Notes: generated by a model not told the origin, from the letters alone. A stretch of DNA of 64,000 nucleotides from Streptomyces anulatus (GCF_000721175.1 NZ_JOEZ01000012.1:62001-126000); one strand, 5' to 3'. Numbered from the stretch's first letter, positions 13,381-24,959 are shown. A program made the numbers and translations.

Positions 13381-14586
13381 TCATGCTCCGGATCGTCCGT
13401 CCCCGTGTGCCGCGTCGAGAGCGCTCGGCAGGATCTCCAGGAACGCGTCCACCTCCGCGTCACCGATGATCAGCGGCGGCATGAGCCGTACGACATCGGG
13501 GGCGGGCGCGTTCACCAGGAGGCCGGCTCCCTGGGCCGCCTGCTGCACCTGCGGTGCGAGGGGTCCGGTGAGCACGATACCCAGCAGCAGGCCACTGCCG
13601 CGGACGTGGGAGACCAGCGGATGTCCCAGCGCCTCCACGCCGTCGCGGATCTTCTCGCCGAGCCGCTTGACCTCGTCGAGCGCGCCGTCGGCCGCGAGGG
13701 TGTCCAGGACGGCGAGCCCGGCGGCGCAGGCGACCGGGTTGCCGCCGAACGTCGTGCCGTGGTGACCCGGCTTCAGCAGGTCGGCCGCCGGGCCGAAGGC
13801 GACCGTCGCGCCGATCGGCAGTCCGCCGCCGAGACCCTTGGCGAGGGTGACGATGTCGGGCTCCACGCCTTGGTGGGCCTGGTGCTCGAACCACTGGCCG
13901 CAGCGGCCGATACCGGTCTGGACCTCGTCCAGGACGAGCAGGGTCCCGGTCGCACGGGTGATCTCCCTGGCCGCCTCCAGATAGCCCTTGGGCGGGACGA
14001 CGACACCGTTCTCGCCCTGGACCGGCTCGATGACGACCAGGGCGGTGTCGGTGGTCACCGCTGCCCGCAGCGCGTCCACGTCCCCGTACGGCACGTGTGT
14101 GACGTCACCCGGCAGCGGCCGGAACGGCTCCTGCTTGCCCGGCTGGCCGGTGAGGGCGAGCGCGCCCATCGTCCGGCCGTGGAAGCCGCCGTCGGTCGCG
14201 ACCATGTGGGTGCGCCCGGTGAGCCGGCCGATCTTGAAGGCGGCCTCGTTGGCCTCCGCGCCGGAGTTGGCGAAGAAGACCCGGCCCTGACGGCCGAACA
14301 GGTGGAGCAGTCGCTCGGCGAGCGCGACGGGCGGCTCGGCGATGAACAGGTTCGACACGTGGCCGAGGGAGGCGATCTGCGTGGAGACGGCCTCGACGAC
14401 GGCGGGATGGGCGTGGCCGAGGGCGTTGACCGCGATGCCGCCGACGAAGTCGAGGTAGCGGGTGCCGTCCTCGTCCCAGACGTGGGCGCCTTCGCCGCGG
14501 ACGAGCGCCAGGCGGGGCGTGCCGTAGTTGTCCATCAGCGCGCCCTGCCACCGCGATGTGAGTCCCGCAGCCTCTGCACCGGTCAT
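13381..14586 (-). CDS. argD: Acetylornithine aminotransferase
   Basis: PLP enzyme converting N-acetylglutamate semialdehyde to N-acetylornithine; 401 residues. Class-III aminotransferase landmarks: [15 protein letters not shown] near the N-terminus, [16 protein letters not shown] for PLP phosphate binding, the [12 protein letters not shown] segment with the conserved Asp, and the lysine in [13 protein letters not shown]. Start ATG 14586 overlaps the argB stop (ATGA), so translation is coupled. Confidence 0.94.
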   Translation of the reverse strand: MTGAEAAGLTSRWQGALMDNYGTPRLALVRGEGAHVWDEDGTRYLDFVGGIAVNALGHAHPAVVEAVSTQIASLGHVSNLFIAEPPVALAERLLHLFGRQGRVFFANSGAEANEAAFKIGRLTGRTHMVATDGGFHGRTMGALALTGQPGKQEPFRPLPGDVTHVPYGDVDALRAAVTTDTALVVIEPVQGENGVVVPPKGYLEAAREITRATGTLLVLDEVQTGIGRCGQWFEHQAHQGVEPDIVTLAKGLGGGLPIGATVAFGPAADLLKPGHHGTTFGGNPVACAAGLAVLDTLAADGALDEVKRLGEKIRDGVEALGHPLVSHVRGSGLLLGIVLTGPLAPQVQQAAQGAGLLVNAPAPDVVRLMPPLIIGDAEVDAFLEILPSALDAAHGDGRSGA

Positions 14587-15508
14587 GATTCCCCCTGTTC
14601 AGGCCCTGTGTGTACGTCGATGGGGGCGTCCGGCACGACCATCGTGCCGATGCCCTCGTCGGTGAAGATCTCCAGCAGGATCGAGTGCTGGACCCGGCCG
14701 TCGATGACGCGGGCGGTCTCGACGCCGTTGCGCACGGCGTGCAGGCAGCCCTGCATCTTGGGGACCATGCCGCTGGACAGCTCGGGCAGCAGCTTCTCCA
14801 GCTGGCTCGCGGTGAGCCGGCTGATGACGTCGTCGCTGTTGGGCCAGTCCTCGTACAGCCCTTCGACGTCGGTGAGGACCATCAGCGTCTCGGCGTTCAG
14901 GGCGGCGGCGAGCGCGGCGGCCGCGGTGTCGGCGTTGACGTTGTAGACGTGGTGGTCGTCGGCGGAGCGGGCGATGGAGGAGACGACCGGGATGCGGCCG
15001 TCGTCCAGCAGCGCCTGGATGGCCCCGGTGTCGATGGCGGTGATCTCGCCGACCCGGCCGATGTCGACGAGCTCGCCGTCGATGGTGGGCCGGTGCTGGG
15101 TGGCGGTGATGGTGTGGGCGTCCTCGCCGGTCATGCCGACGGCGAGCGGGCCGTGCTGGTTGAGGAGGCCGACGAGCTCGCGCTGGACCTGTCCGGCGAG
15201 CACCATCCGGACGACGTCCATCGCCTCGGGGGTGGTGACCCGCAGCCCGGCCTTGAACTCGCTGACCAGGCCCTGCTTGTCGAGCTGGGCGCTGATCTGG
15301 GGGCCGCCGCCGTGCACGACGACGGGCTTGAGGCCGGCGTGGCGCAGGAAGACGACGTCCTGGGCGAAGGCGGCCTTCAGTTCCTCGTCGATCATGGCGT
15401 TGCCGCCGAACTTGATGACGACGGTCCTGCCGTTGTGCCGGGTCAGCCAGGGCAGCGCCTCGATGAGGATCTGCGCCTTCGGGAGTGCGGTGTGCTTCCG
15501 CGCGGCGC

Positions 15509-15512
<4 letters not shown>
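14583..15512 (-). CDS. argB: Acetylglutamate kinase
   Basis: Phosphorylates N-acetylglutamate, the usual feedback-controlled step of the cyclic pathway. The 309-residue protein has [10 protein letters not shown] (about 29-38), [10 protein letters not shown] and [12 protein letters not shown], all amino-acid-kinase motifs. Its N-terminal extension ([20 protein letters not shown]) is the type seen in arginine-sensitive hexameric enzymes. Start ATG 15512 overlaps the argJ stop by four bases; the stop overlaps argD in the same way. Confidence 0.94.
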
Positions 15513-17745
<2,233 letters not shown>

Positions 17746-17830
17746 TGCCTGTCGGTGAGGGAGTGGCACCACCCGAAGGTGTCAGCGGCGGGCCGGCGCC
17801 AGTCGGCGAAGGAGCCAGGCGTCGTCACAG

Positions 17831-18013
17831 GCCACTCCGCGCAGCGTCTTCGACGAGGAGCACCTGAGCCTGCCGCGACGCGGAGCGCCGGTCGTCGCCC
17901 GCAAGGAGGGCCGGCAGGTGTTCCACCGGACCGACGGCGGAGCCATGGCCGCACGGCTCTCGGCACTCCAGGCGTACCTGGCGGCCTGCTGCCCGCCGGA
18001 CACCGGCCGCTGA
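17831..18013 (+). pseudogene. ArsR-family regulator remnant (C-terminal part only)
   Basis: An open frame ending at TGA 18011-18013 reads HLSLPRRGAPVVARKEGRQV followed by FHRTD and LQAYLAACCPP. This matches the recognition-helix-to-wing part and the C-terminal Cys pair region of ArsR/SmtB repressors, but no start codon or N-terminal half precedes it. It lies next to an intact arsR on the other strand, which suggests an older, decayed copy of a similar locus. Confidence 0.5.
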
Positions 18014-18037
18014 CGCCGCACGGCGGCGCGGCCGAGG

Positions 18038-18418
18038 TCAGCGGCCACCGGCGGCCGGGCGGAGGTCGAGCATGGCGGACATGGCCGCCACGACGGAGGG
18101 TGCGACCTGGTAGTGGACCCAGGTCCCGCGCCGCTCCGAGGTCAGAAGCCCGGCTTCGCGGAGCTTCTTCAGGTGGTGGGAGACGGTCGACTGGGAGACG
18201 CCGACGTCCTGGACGTCGCACACGCACGCCTCTCCTCCCGGGTGCGAGGCGACCTTGGAGAAGAGCCGCAGCCGCACCGGGTCGGAGAGCGCCTTGAACA
18301 TCACGGCCATCCGCTCCGCGTCCGGCACGGACAGCTCCCCCGCGGTGATGGGCGGGCAGCATGGCACGACCACCTCCGGGCCCAGGACCGGCAGCCCGGC
18401 AAGCTCAGAATTCGACAT
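18038..18418 (-). CDS. arsR: ArsR/SmtB-family metalloregulator
   Basis: A 126-residue winged-helix repressor that would release DNA on binding a thiophilic ion. The HTH is VSQSTVSHHLKKLREAGLL (74-92). Possible metal ligands are C65 and C67 in GEACVCDV, the classic ArsR pair, and C20/C21 near the N-terminus. Start ATG 18418. It is divergent from the flavoprotein-MFS pair across about 100 bp that contains an inverted repeat, so it probably controls both directions. Arsenite-type specificity is inferred from the CVCDV motif. Confidence 0.85.
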   Translation of the reverse strand: MSNSELAGLPVLGPEVVVPCCPPITAGELSVPDAERMAVMFKALSDPVRLRLFSKVASHPGGEACVCDVQDVGVSQSTVSHHLKKLREAGLLTSERRGTWVHYQVAPSVVAAMSAMLDLRPAAGGR

Positions 18419-18420
18419 TC

Positions 18421-18442
18421 ATCTATGTTGACACTCATCGAT
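18421..18442. promoter_or_regulatory. Probable ArsR operator in the divergent promoter
   Basis: ATCTATG (18421-18427) and CATCGAT (18436-18442) form 7-bp arms with one mismatch around an 8-base centre. TTGACA at 18428-18433 inside the site could be the -35 for the rightward flavoprotein gene. Binding is inferred. Confidence 0.5.
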
Positions 18443-18522
18443 ACCAGTGGCAAGCTCCAGACATAGACAGCAATCGAAACAACGGCCGGACCTGCCACCC
18501 CTTCCCGGAGGACATCACCGCC

Positions 18523-19929
18523 ATGACCACCACCACCGCGGATCTGCCGATCGTCGTGATCGGCGCGGGCCCGGCCGGGCTCGCCGCCGCCGCCCACCTC
18601 ACCGAGCGCGGCCTCGTCCCGCTCGTCCTGGAAGCCGGCCCCACCGCCGCGAGCGCCGTCCGGGAGTGGGCGCACGTGCGCCTCTTCTCCACCTGGGGCG
18701 AGCTCGTCGACCCGGCCGCCAAGAAGCTGCTGGCCCCCACCGGCTGGACCCGACCCGACCCGGCGGCCTACCCGTCCGGCGGGGACTGGGCCGAGCGGTA
18801 TCTGCAGCCGCTCGCCGACGTGCTCGGCGAGCGGGTCCGGCTCGGCGCCCGGGTCACCGGCGTCTCGCGCGCCGGCCGCGACCGGATCGTGGACGCCGAC
18901 CGCGACCAGCAGCCGTTCGTCGTGCACATCGCCCACACCGACGGCCACGAGGAGCGGGTCCTCGCCCGCGCCGTCATCGACGCCTCCGGCACCTGGGCCA
19001 CCCCGGGCCCGGCCGGCGCCTCCGGCCTGCCCGCCCTCGGCGAGAAGGCGGCCGCCGACCGGATCACCTACCGCGTCCCCGACCTCGAGGACCCCTCCGT
19101 ACGCGCCCGTTACGCGGGGCGTCGCACCGCCGTCATCGGCTCCGGAGCCTCCGCCTTCACCGCCCTCGCCCACCTGGCCGACCTCGCCAGGTCCCCCGAC
19201 GGCGCGGCCACCAAGGGCGTGTGGGTCCTGCGCCGGGGCATCTCCGGCTCCACCTTCGGCGGCGGCAGCGCCGACCAGCTCCCCGCCCGCGGAGCCCTTG
19301 GCCTCGCCGCGAAGGCCGCCGTCGACGAGGGACACGCGGACGCCGTCACCGGCTTCCGCACCCAGGCGATCGAACGGGACGCCGACGGCCGCCTGGTCCT
19401 GGTCGGCGAGGACGGACACCGCCTGGATCCGGTCGACGAAGTCATCGTGCTGACCGGCCTCCGCCCCGACCTCGGCTTCCTCGACGAACTCCGCCTCGGG
19501 CTGGACGAGCGCCTCCAGGCCCCCACCGAACTGGCCCCGCTGATCGACCCGAACCAGCACTCCTGCGGCACGGTCTACCCGCACGGCCACCGCGAGCTCT
19601 CCCACCCGGAGACCGGGATCTACCTCGTGGGCATGAAGTCCTACGGCCGCGCCCCGACCTTCCTCGCCATGACCGGCTACGAGCAGGTCCGCTCCGTCGC
19701 CGCCGCCCTCGCCGGCGACCTCGAAGCCGCCGACCGCGTCGAGCTCACCCTCCCCGAAACCGGAGTCTGCGGAGGAGCCGGACTCTTCGACGCCCCGGCC
19801 GCCGCGCAGTCCGACGCCGGAGGCTGCTGCTCGACGCCGGAACCCGCCCTGGTGCAGCTCGGCGCCGGCGCACCGGCCGCCGCCGCAGCCGTGGACGAAG
19901 CACCGACGGGCGGTTGCTGCGGCTCGTGA
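18523..19929 (+). CDS. ArsO-like FAD/NAD(P) flavoprotein with C-terminal Cys pairs
   Basis: A 468-residue two-dinucleotide-binding-domain flavoprotein. The FAD motif is IGAGPAG (13-19), the second dinucleotide motif VIGSGASA is near 205, and the flavin monooxygenase-like region has MKSYGRAPTFL. The tail carries vicinal cysteines, GGCCST and a terminal GGCCGS, plus GVCGG, suited to binding soft metal or metalloid ions. This matches the ArsO family linked to arsenic loci in Streptomyces. Start ATG 18523 has GGAGG eleven bases upstream. Its stop overlaps the start of the MFS gene (GTGA), and arsR is divergent, so it belongs to a metal-responsive cassette. The reaction is not established from sequence. 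Confidence 0.75.
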   Translation: MTTTTADLPIVVIGAGPAGLAAAAHLTERGLVPLVLEAGPTAASAVREWAHVRLFSTWGELVDPAAKKLLAPTGWTRPDPAAYPSGGDWAERYLQPLADVLGERVRLGARVTGVSRAGRDRIVDADRDQQPFVVHIAHTDGHEERVLARAVIDASGTWATPGPAGASGLPALGEKAAADRITYRVPDLEDPSVRARYAGRRTAVIGSGASAFTALAHLADLARSPDGAATKGVWVLRRGISGSTFGGGSADQLPARGALGLAAKAAVDEGHADAVTGFRTQAIERDADGRLVLVGEDGHRLDPVDEVIVLTGLRPDLGFLDELRLGLDERLQAPTELAPLIDPNQHSCGTVYPHGHRELSHPETGIYLVGMKSYGRAPTFLAMTGYEQVRSVAAALAGDLEAADRVELTLPETGVCGGAGLFDAPAAAQSDAGGCCSTPEPALVQLGAGAPAAAAAVDEAPTGGCCGS

Positions 19930-21197
19930 CCGACCTCGACACCCCTGAGCGCGGGGCCGTGACCGGAACGGGGGTCCGGTCACGGCCCCGCGCCGCGCTG
20001 CCGGCGCTGTGCGTCACGCAGATCACCGGCTGGGGCATCGTCTACTACGCGTTCCCCGCCCTGAACCCGCAGATCACCACCGCCACCGGCTGGCCCACCG
20101 GGGCGACCACCGCGGCGTTCTCCGCCGCCCTGCTCGTCTCCGCCGTCGCCGGGATCCGCGTCGGCCGGATCATCGACCGCCACGGCCCGCGCACCGTCAT
20201 GACCACCGGATCGGTCCTCGGTGTCCTGAGCATCCTCATCATCGCCTCGGCGCCCAACCTGCCGGTCTTCATCGCCGGCTGGCTGCTCGCCGGCCTGGCG
20301 ATGGCAGGCACCTTCTACCAACCGGCCTTCGCCGCCCTGACCCGTTGGTGGGCGCCCGACCACGTCCGCGCACTCACCGTCGTCACGCTCGCGGGCGGCC
20401 TCGCCTCCACCGTGTTCGCTCCCCTCACCGCCGCACTCGCCGATCACCTGTCCTGGCGCGCCACGTACGCCGTCCTCGCCCTGATCCTCGCCGTGGTGAC
20501 GATCCCCGCCCACGCCCTGGCACTCAAGGCGCCCTGGCCCGAACCTTCCGCCCCCACCGCGCCCCACATCGACGGCGGCGCGGAGAAGGTCGCGCGTACC
20601 CGGCCGTTCCGGCTGCTCGCCGCCACCCTGACACTGTCCGCGTTCGCCGTCTCCGCCGCCGTCATCGCCCTCGTGCCCCTCATGACCGAACGCGGCTACA
20701 CCAGCACCGAAGCAGCCTGGGCACTCGGTCTGGGCGGCGCCGGACAAACCCTCGGCCGCACCCTCTACGCCACCCTCGCCCGCCGCACGAGCCCCACCGC
20801 CCGCACCGTTACGCTCGTCGGCCTCGGCGCCCTCACCACCGCGGCCCTCGCCGTCACCCCGGGCCCCTACGCACTGCTGCTCGCCCTCTCCGTCGCAGCG
20901 GGCACGGTCCGCGGCAACCTCACCCTCCTCCAGGCCACCGCCGTCACCGACCGCTGGGGCACCACCCACTACGGCCGCCTCTCCGGACTCCTCGCCGCAC
21001 CCACCACCACGGCCTCCGCCGTCGCCCCCTTCGCCGGCGCCGCGATCGCCGCGCCTCTCGGCGGCCACCCGCAGCTCTTCATCGCCCTCGCCGCCGTCTC
21101 AGCGGCCGCCTGTCTGACCGGATTCAGCACGGCACCCACCCGGGCCGGGAGCAGCCACGGCCGAACACCGGGAGCGACCCGCGCTTCTCCCAGGTGA
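19926..21197 (+). CDS. MFS transporter of the ArsR/ArsO-like cassette
   Basis: A 423-residue, probably 12-TMS major facilitator coupled to the preceding gene by a GTGA overlap (start GTG 19926). The first membrane segment begins near residue 22 (ALPALCVTQITGWGIVYYAF), and RIIDRHGPR resembles motif A. The monocarboxylate-type MFS look (GWGIVYYAF, FYQPAFAAL) is seen in many actinobacterial efflux proteins next to ArsR. It would export whatever product the flavoprotein makes, but its substrate is unknown. The C-terminus ends in a short hydrophilic tail before a hairpin terminator. Confidence 0.78.
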   Translation: MTDLDTPERGAVTGTGVRSRPRAALPALCVTQITGWGIVYYAFPALNPQITTATGWPTGATTAAFSAALLVSAVAGIRVGRIIDRHGPRTVMTTGSVLGVLSILIIASAPNLPVFIAGWLLAGLAMAGTFYQPAFAALTRWWAPDHVRALTVVTLAGGLASTVFAPLTAALADHLSWRATYAVLALILAVVTIPAHALALKAPWPEPSAPTAPHIDGGAEKVARTRPFRLLAATLTLSAFAVSAAVIALVPLMTERGYTSTEAAWALGLGGAGQTLGRTLYATLARRTSPTARTVTLVGLGALTTAALAVTPGPYALLLALSVAAGTVRGNLTLLQATAVTDRWGTTHYGRLSGLLAAPTTTASAVAPFAGAAIAAPLGGHPQLFIALAAVSAAACLTGFSTAPTRAGSSHGRTPGATRASPR

Positions 21198-21201
21198 GAA
21201 C

Positions 21202-21222
21202 GTGGTCGGCGGAACCGACCAC
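21202..21222 (+). terminator. Hairpin after the arsR-divergent MFS gene
   Basis: Perfect 8-bp arms GTGGTCGG and CCGACCAC with a 5-base loop, 5 bp after the stop codon. No U-tract. Confidence 0.6.
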
Positions 21223-21547
21223 TTACGGCGCGCGGTCACCGCCGCGCCGGGCGCGAGCGGCGGAGGTCGCGCAGCGCCGCCCCGGCCGCGTCGGCACCGC
21301 ACACGCCGTGCGCGCTTGCTTGGGGCTGCTTGTGCGAGGCCCGGCAGGAGAGGCAGCCGTACGAGGTCTACCCATGGCTCATCGGCTCGGCCTGGAGGCC
21401 GCCCCGGGAAACGGCCATCGGCTTCTTTCGGCTCCCGCCGGGGCCGAGGCGATACTGGTCGTGGCAGTCGCCCGACGCCGAACCGGCTCCCGGCCGGGGC
21501 GGACCGGTGGGGACCCGCCTTGTCGATGTCTCTGAGGGGAGCCGTTC
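21223..21547. other. Intergenic stretch, no gene supported
   Basis: About 325 bases between the MFS terminator and the GPP34 gene. Short open frames exist on both strands but none shows a Shine-Dalgarno sequence, family-like sequence or typical codon bias. Presumably it carries the GPP34 promoter. Confidence 0.5.
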
Positions 21548-22156
21548 ATGACCACGGCGAAAGACCTGTTCATCATCGCCATGGACCCGGAGCCGGAACA
21601 CACCGTGGGGCAGGGCGACCTGTCGCTCGCCCTCGCGGGAGCCGAACTCCTCGATCTCGTCGATGCGGGAGCCATCACCGTGGACGGCGACCTCGTCGTG
21701 CCGGGCGGGTCCTCGGTCCCGGGCGACCGGCTGCTCCGCGAGGCCGCCGCGCTGATCACCCGGCAACCGCCCTACGAGCGGGTCGAGGACTGGCTGTGGC
21801 GTCGCGGCCGCGACCTCTCGGCCACCTACCAGGACGCGCTGGAGGGGGACGGCGAGCTCACGCAGAAGAGAAGCGGCCGGCTGCCCTTCGGCCCCAAGCG
21901 CGTGGAGCTGGTCGATACGCCCCGCCGCCGCCACGCCGCCGCCCGCCGGGAGGAGGGCGACCCCGTACTGGCCGCCCTCGCATCGGCCGTCGGCATCGGC
22001 GGCGGACCGCCCGGCCAGGACGAACCCCACCTCGGCGACGAGACGGTGACGGCCGTGGTCGCGACCGTCCACGAAGCGGTGATGGAACTGGAGGCCGTAC
22101 GCCAGCGGCGGACCATCGAGAACACGGCCTTCGCCAACATCTGGCGCGGACCGTGA
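21548..22156 (+). CDS. GPP34 (Golgi phosphoprotein 3-like) family protein
   Basis: A 202-residue cytoplasmic protein whose N-terminus (LFIIAMDPE, then GDLSLALAGAELLDL and VDAGAITVDG) matches the GPP34 domain of actinobacteria. In eukaryotes this fold binds phosphatidylinositol 4-phosphate; in Streptomyces the role is unknown, with several paralogues per genome. Start ATG 21548 has GAGGGGAG upstream. It appears to be a single-gene unit between convergent neighbours. Confidence 0.8.
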   Translation: MTTAKDLFIIAMDPEPEHTVGQGDLSLALAGAELLDLVDAGAITVDGDLVVPGGSSVPGDRLLREAAALITRQPPYERVEDWLWRRGRDLSATYQDALEGDGELTQKRSGRLPFGPKRVELVDTPRRRHAAARREEGDPVLAALASAVGIGGGPPGQDEPHLGDETVTAVVATVHEAVMELEAVRQRRTIENTAFANIWRGP

Positions 22157-22204
22157 GCCGGGGACCCGCCGCTCCGGGTTGGCCTTGACACGGTGACAAG
22201 CTCT

Positions 22205-23539
22205 TCACTGCTCGGGGAGCTGCTGGGCGACGCGGACCGCGCCGTCGCGCTGACCGCTGCGTACGTTCTTCGGCTGCGCGACGTGGGGTGACGGACCTCG
22301 CCCGGAAGCGGGGCCGGCCGGCCGGTCCAGGAGCAGCGGAATCGCCAGGGCGGGCAGCAGCCAGACGAACACGATGAGGCGGTGGCCGAGGAGCTGGTCC
22401 AGGTTCGGGTGGCCCGCCTGGTTGAGGAGGCCTGCAGCCCCTGCCGCCAGGGCGACGGGCAGCACCACGGAGCGTCGTCTCAGCAGCGCCCAGGCCGAGA
22501 GCCCGAGCAGGACGGGAAGGACCGGGTAGGTGGCCTGGCGCCGGAGCCACGCCGTCCAGAAGACCCGCTCCTGGACGAAGAACTCGGGCCAGGGGTCGGG
22601 CCGGTCGGGGCGCTGGTAGTGGTGGGTCAGCAGGTCCTGGGCGCTGTCCTCGCCCATGGGCCAGGACAGGAGATGCGCCCCGGCGTAGATGAGCGCCGCC
22701 AGCACACCGCACAGTCCGGCCGCCCGGAGTACGGGGGTGGGTTGCCGCCGCTTCCGGCGGAGCCACCCGGACCGGAGCAGGAGGACGCCCGCGAGAGCGG
22801 CTGCCAGCAGCAGGGCCTGCGAGTAGCGGACGAGGAACATCAGGGCGAGGCCGCCCGCGACGAGCGCCGCTCCCGCACGGGGCCGGTCCCGCAGCAGCAG
22901 GGTGCAGCCGAGGACGACCGCCGTGCCGAGCGCCAGACAGAGGCCGTCGCTCAGGGGGTTCATGGCGACGGTGCCGGTGGGCAGGGCGAGGTACAGGGCC
23001 TGCCCGGCCAGACCGGCGCGCCGGGAAGCGCCCGCGATACGGAGGGTGAGCAGGACGCAGACGCTTCCGGCCAGGGCGGCGGCGAGCCCGGCGAGCCAGA
23101 GGCCCCAGGTGGGGCCGAAGGCGGCCAGGAAGGGGACCAGGAACAGCGGATAGCCGGGCCTGGCCTCGAAGATGGCCATGAACCGCTGGTTGGCGAACGG
23201 CGCGGTCATCCCCGAGGTGTTGCCGTGGCGGGTCCAGTACGCGACCGAGTCGTTCAGCCGGCGCACGCACTGCTCCTCCGATTCGCCCGCGGCCTTCCTG
23301 CTGGTCCAGGGGATGGAGTGCAGGGGCGCCTGCTGCCCGCTGGCACAGGAGTAGCCGATGGCCAGGCGGCCCGCGTCCTGACGGCTCTCGCCGCTGAGGC
23401 TCAGGGCGTAGGAGAGGTAGTTCTTCGTATCGGGCGAGGCACGTCCGGTGATCGCCGTCAGCTGGAGGCCGGCGAAGGCCACGGCGATGAGCAGCATCCC
23501 GACGAGGCCACGGTGCTGGTTTCTGCGGATGTTCGGCAT
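22205..23539 (-). CDS. Polytopic membrane protein, GT-C-like layout, function unknown
   Basis: A 444-residue protein with about ten hydrophobic segments beginning at residues 13-30 (VGMLLIAVAFAGLQLTAI). A large extracytoplasmic loop follows the first segment and holds PDTKNYLSYALSLSG and RPGYPLF. An aspartate in the first loop and the multi-span layout resemble GT-C glycosyltransferases and related lipid-sugar enzymes, but I see no diagnostic signature. The C-terminal tail is hydrophilic. I use ATG 23539 because GGGGAG lies six bases upstream; an ATG at 23560 lacks a ribosome-binding site. Confidence 0.6.
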   Translation of the reverse strand: MPNIRRNQHRGLVGMLLIAVAFAGLQLTAITGRASPDTKNYLSYALSLSGESRQDAGRLAIGYSCASGQQAPLHSIPWTSRKAAGESEEQCVRRLNDSVAYWTRHGNTSGMTAPFANQRFMAIFEARPGYPLFLVPFLAAFGPTWGLWLAGLAAALAGSVCVLLTLRIAGASRRAGLAGQALYLALPTGTVAMNPLSDGLCLALGTAVVLGCTLLLRDRPRAGAALVAGGLALMFLVRYSQALLLAAALAGVLLLRSGWLRRKRRQPTPVLRAAGLCGVLAALIYAGAHLLSWPMGEDSAQDLLTHHYQRPDRPDPWPEFFVQERVFWTAWLRRQATYPVLPVLLGLSAWALLRRRSVVLPVALAAGAAGLLNQAGHPNLDQLLGHRLIVFVWLLPALAIPLLLDRPAGPASGRGPSPHVAQPKNVRSGQRDGAVRVAQQLPEQ

Positions 23540-23657
23540 CGGACGGACGCTCCCCTGCATACGGCGGTTGCCTCATCAACGAGACAACCCCCGTGGGGTG
23601 GCGCTCCGGGGCGGCTGCGCGACACGGCGCGTACGAGGGCCGGGCGGGGCCGGTGCG

Positions 23658-24446
23658 CTACCGGCCCCGCGGCTTTCCGCGCTTGCCGCTCTGACCGCCG
23701 GCCCGGCCGCCCGACTGGGGCTTCCTGCCCGCCGCGGGCTTGTTCCGGGCGCCGCCCGAACCGCCGCCCGTACCGGCCCGCTTGCTCTTGGCCTTCTCCT
23801 TGGCCTTCGCCGTCGGGCGCGGCGGGGTGGCCGCGCGGCCCCGGGTGCTGTTGACGGTGCGCCCCCGGACGATCCCGATGAACTCCTCCACCAGGTCGGG
23901 GGTGACCTCCGCCTCGGGCCAGGACAGCGCGACGCGCGACTCGGGGGCTCCCGGGACCGGACGGTAGGTGAGGTCCTTGCGGTGGTGGAGGCGGGCCAGG
24001 GACTGGGGGACGAGGAGGACGCCCACGCCCGCCGCCACCAGCTCGATCGCGTCCGCCGTGGTCGCCGGGCGCTCGATGGCGGGGCGGCCGGGCAGGGTCT
24101 CCCAGTCGAGGAGGTCGTCCAGCGGGTGCAGCACGATCTCGTCGGCCAGCTCGGCGAGCGACACCTCGTCCGCGGTGGTCGCGACGTGGTCCTTGGGGAT
24201 CACGACGACGGTCGTCTCGGTGTAGAGGGGGATCGCGCTCAGGACGTTCCGGTCGACCGGGAGCCGTAGGAGACCGGCGTCGGCGCCGCCGCCCGCCAGC
24301 AGCTCCGGTGCCTCGGCGGCGGTGGCCTGGACGAGCTCCAGGGAGGTGCGGGGCAGCCGCTCGTGCCAGACCCTCACCCACTTGGTGGGCGTCACGCCGG
24401 GAACGTACGCGAGCCTGAAGGATGAGGGGATGTCCGAGCCTGTCAC
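23658..24446 (-). CDS. Stand-alone LysR-type substrate-binding domain protein with basic tail
   Basis: A 262-residue protein that matches the effector-binding half of LysR regulators (FRLAYVPGVTPTKW, GADAGLLRLPVD, VAAGVGVLLVPQSLARL) but has no N-terminal helix-turn-helix. Residues 203-262 form a Lys/Arg/Gly/Pro-rich low-complexity tail (KAKEKAKSKRAG, then GGRAGGQSGKRGKPRGR), which could contact nucleic acid. The start is GTG 24446, with TAGCCT exactly six bases upstream, so the mRNA is probably leaderless. It is divergent from the DUF5997 gene, a pairing I recall as conserved in Streptomyces. Whether it regulates anything is unknown. Confidence 0.78.
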   Translation of the reverse strand: MTGSDIPSSFRLAYVPGVTPTKWVRVWHERLPRTSLELVQATAAEAPELLAGGGADAGLLRLPVDRNVLSAIPLYTETTVVVIPKDHVATTADEVSLAELADEIVLHPLDDLLDWETLPGRPAIERPATTADAIELVAAGVGVLLVPQSLARLHHRKDLTYRPVPGAPESRVALSWPEAEVTPDLVEEFIGIVRGRTVNSTRGRAATPPRPTAKAKEKAKSKRAGTGGGSGGARNKPAAGRKPQSGGRAGGQSGKRGKPRGR

Positions 24447-24504
24447 GGAACCAGGCTACCGGTCGGTGGTCGGAGGTATGTCCCATGGTCGATACCCTGG
24501 ACCC

Positions 24505-24909
24505 ATGACGTCGCACAAGACCGCCCAGACCATGAAGCCCGCCACGGCGGCGAAGAAGCTGGGTGTGTACCTCCAGGCCACCCCCGCCGATTTCCAGGAG
24601 GGTGCCGTCTCCCGCACCGAGCTCAACGCCCTCCAGACCGACCCGCCCGCCTGGCTGGTGGAGCTGCGCCGCACCGGCCCGCACCCGCGCCCGGTCGTCG
24701 CCGCGAAGCTCGGAATCTCCATCGCGGGGCTCGCCCGCGGCGGGGTGACCGAGGCGCTCACCACCGAGCAGATCGACGCGCTGAAGGACGAGATGCCCGA
24801 GTGGCTCCAGAAGGAGCGTGCCACGCAGGCCGAGGTACGCAAGGAGACCGCTCGTATCAAGGAGCGCAACGCCGAGCGGGCCGCGCACTCCGGCGACCAG
24901 CGCGCCTGA
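24505..24909 (+). CDS. DUF5997 family protein
   Basis: A 134-residue soluble protein, TMKPATAAKKLGVYLQATP then LVELRRTGPHPRPVVAAKLG, ending in a charged helix (AEVRKETARIKERNAERAA). It matches the actinobacterial DUF5997 family; function unknown. GISIAGLARGGV suggests an HTH-like fold. The start ATG 24505 has TACCCT six bases upstream, a leaderless promoter mirroring that of the divergent LysR-domain gene 58 bp away. Confidence 0.78.
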   Translation: MTSHKTAQTMKPATAAKKLGVYLQATPADFQEGAVSRTELNALQTDPPAWLVELRRTGPHPRPVVAAKLGISIAGLARGGVTEALTTEQIDALKDEMPEWLQKERATQAEVRKETARIKERNAERAAHSGDQRA

Positions 24910-24959
24910 CTCCCGCCCCGGGGCACCGGGATCTTCCCCGCGCTCCGTAGTGCGATGCC

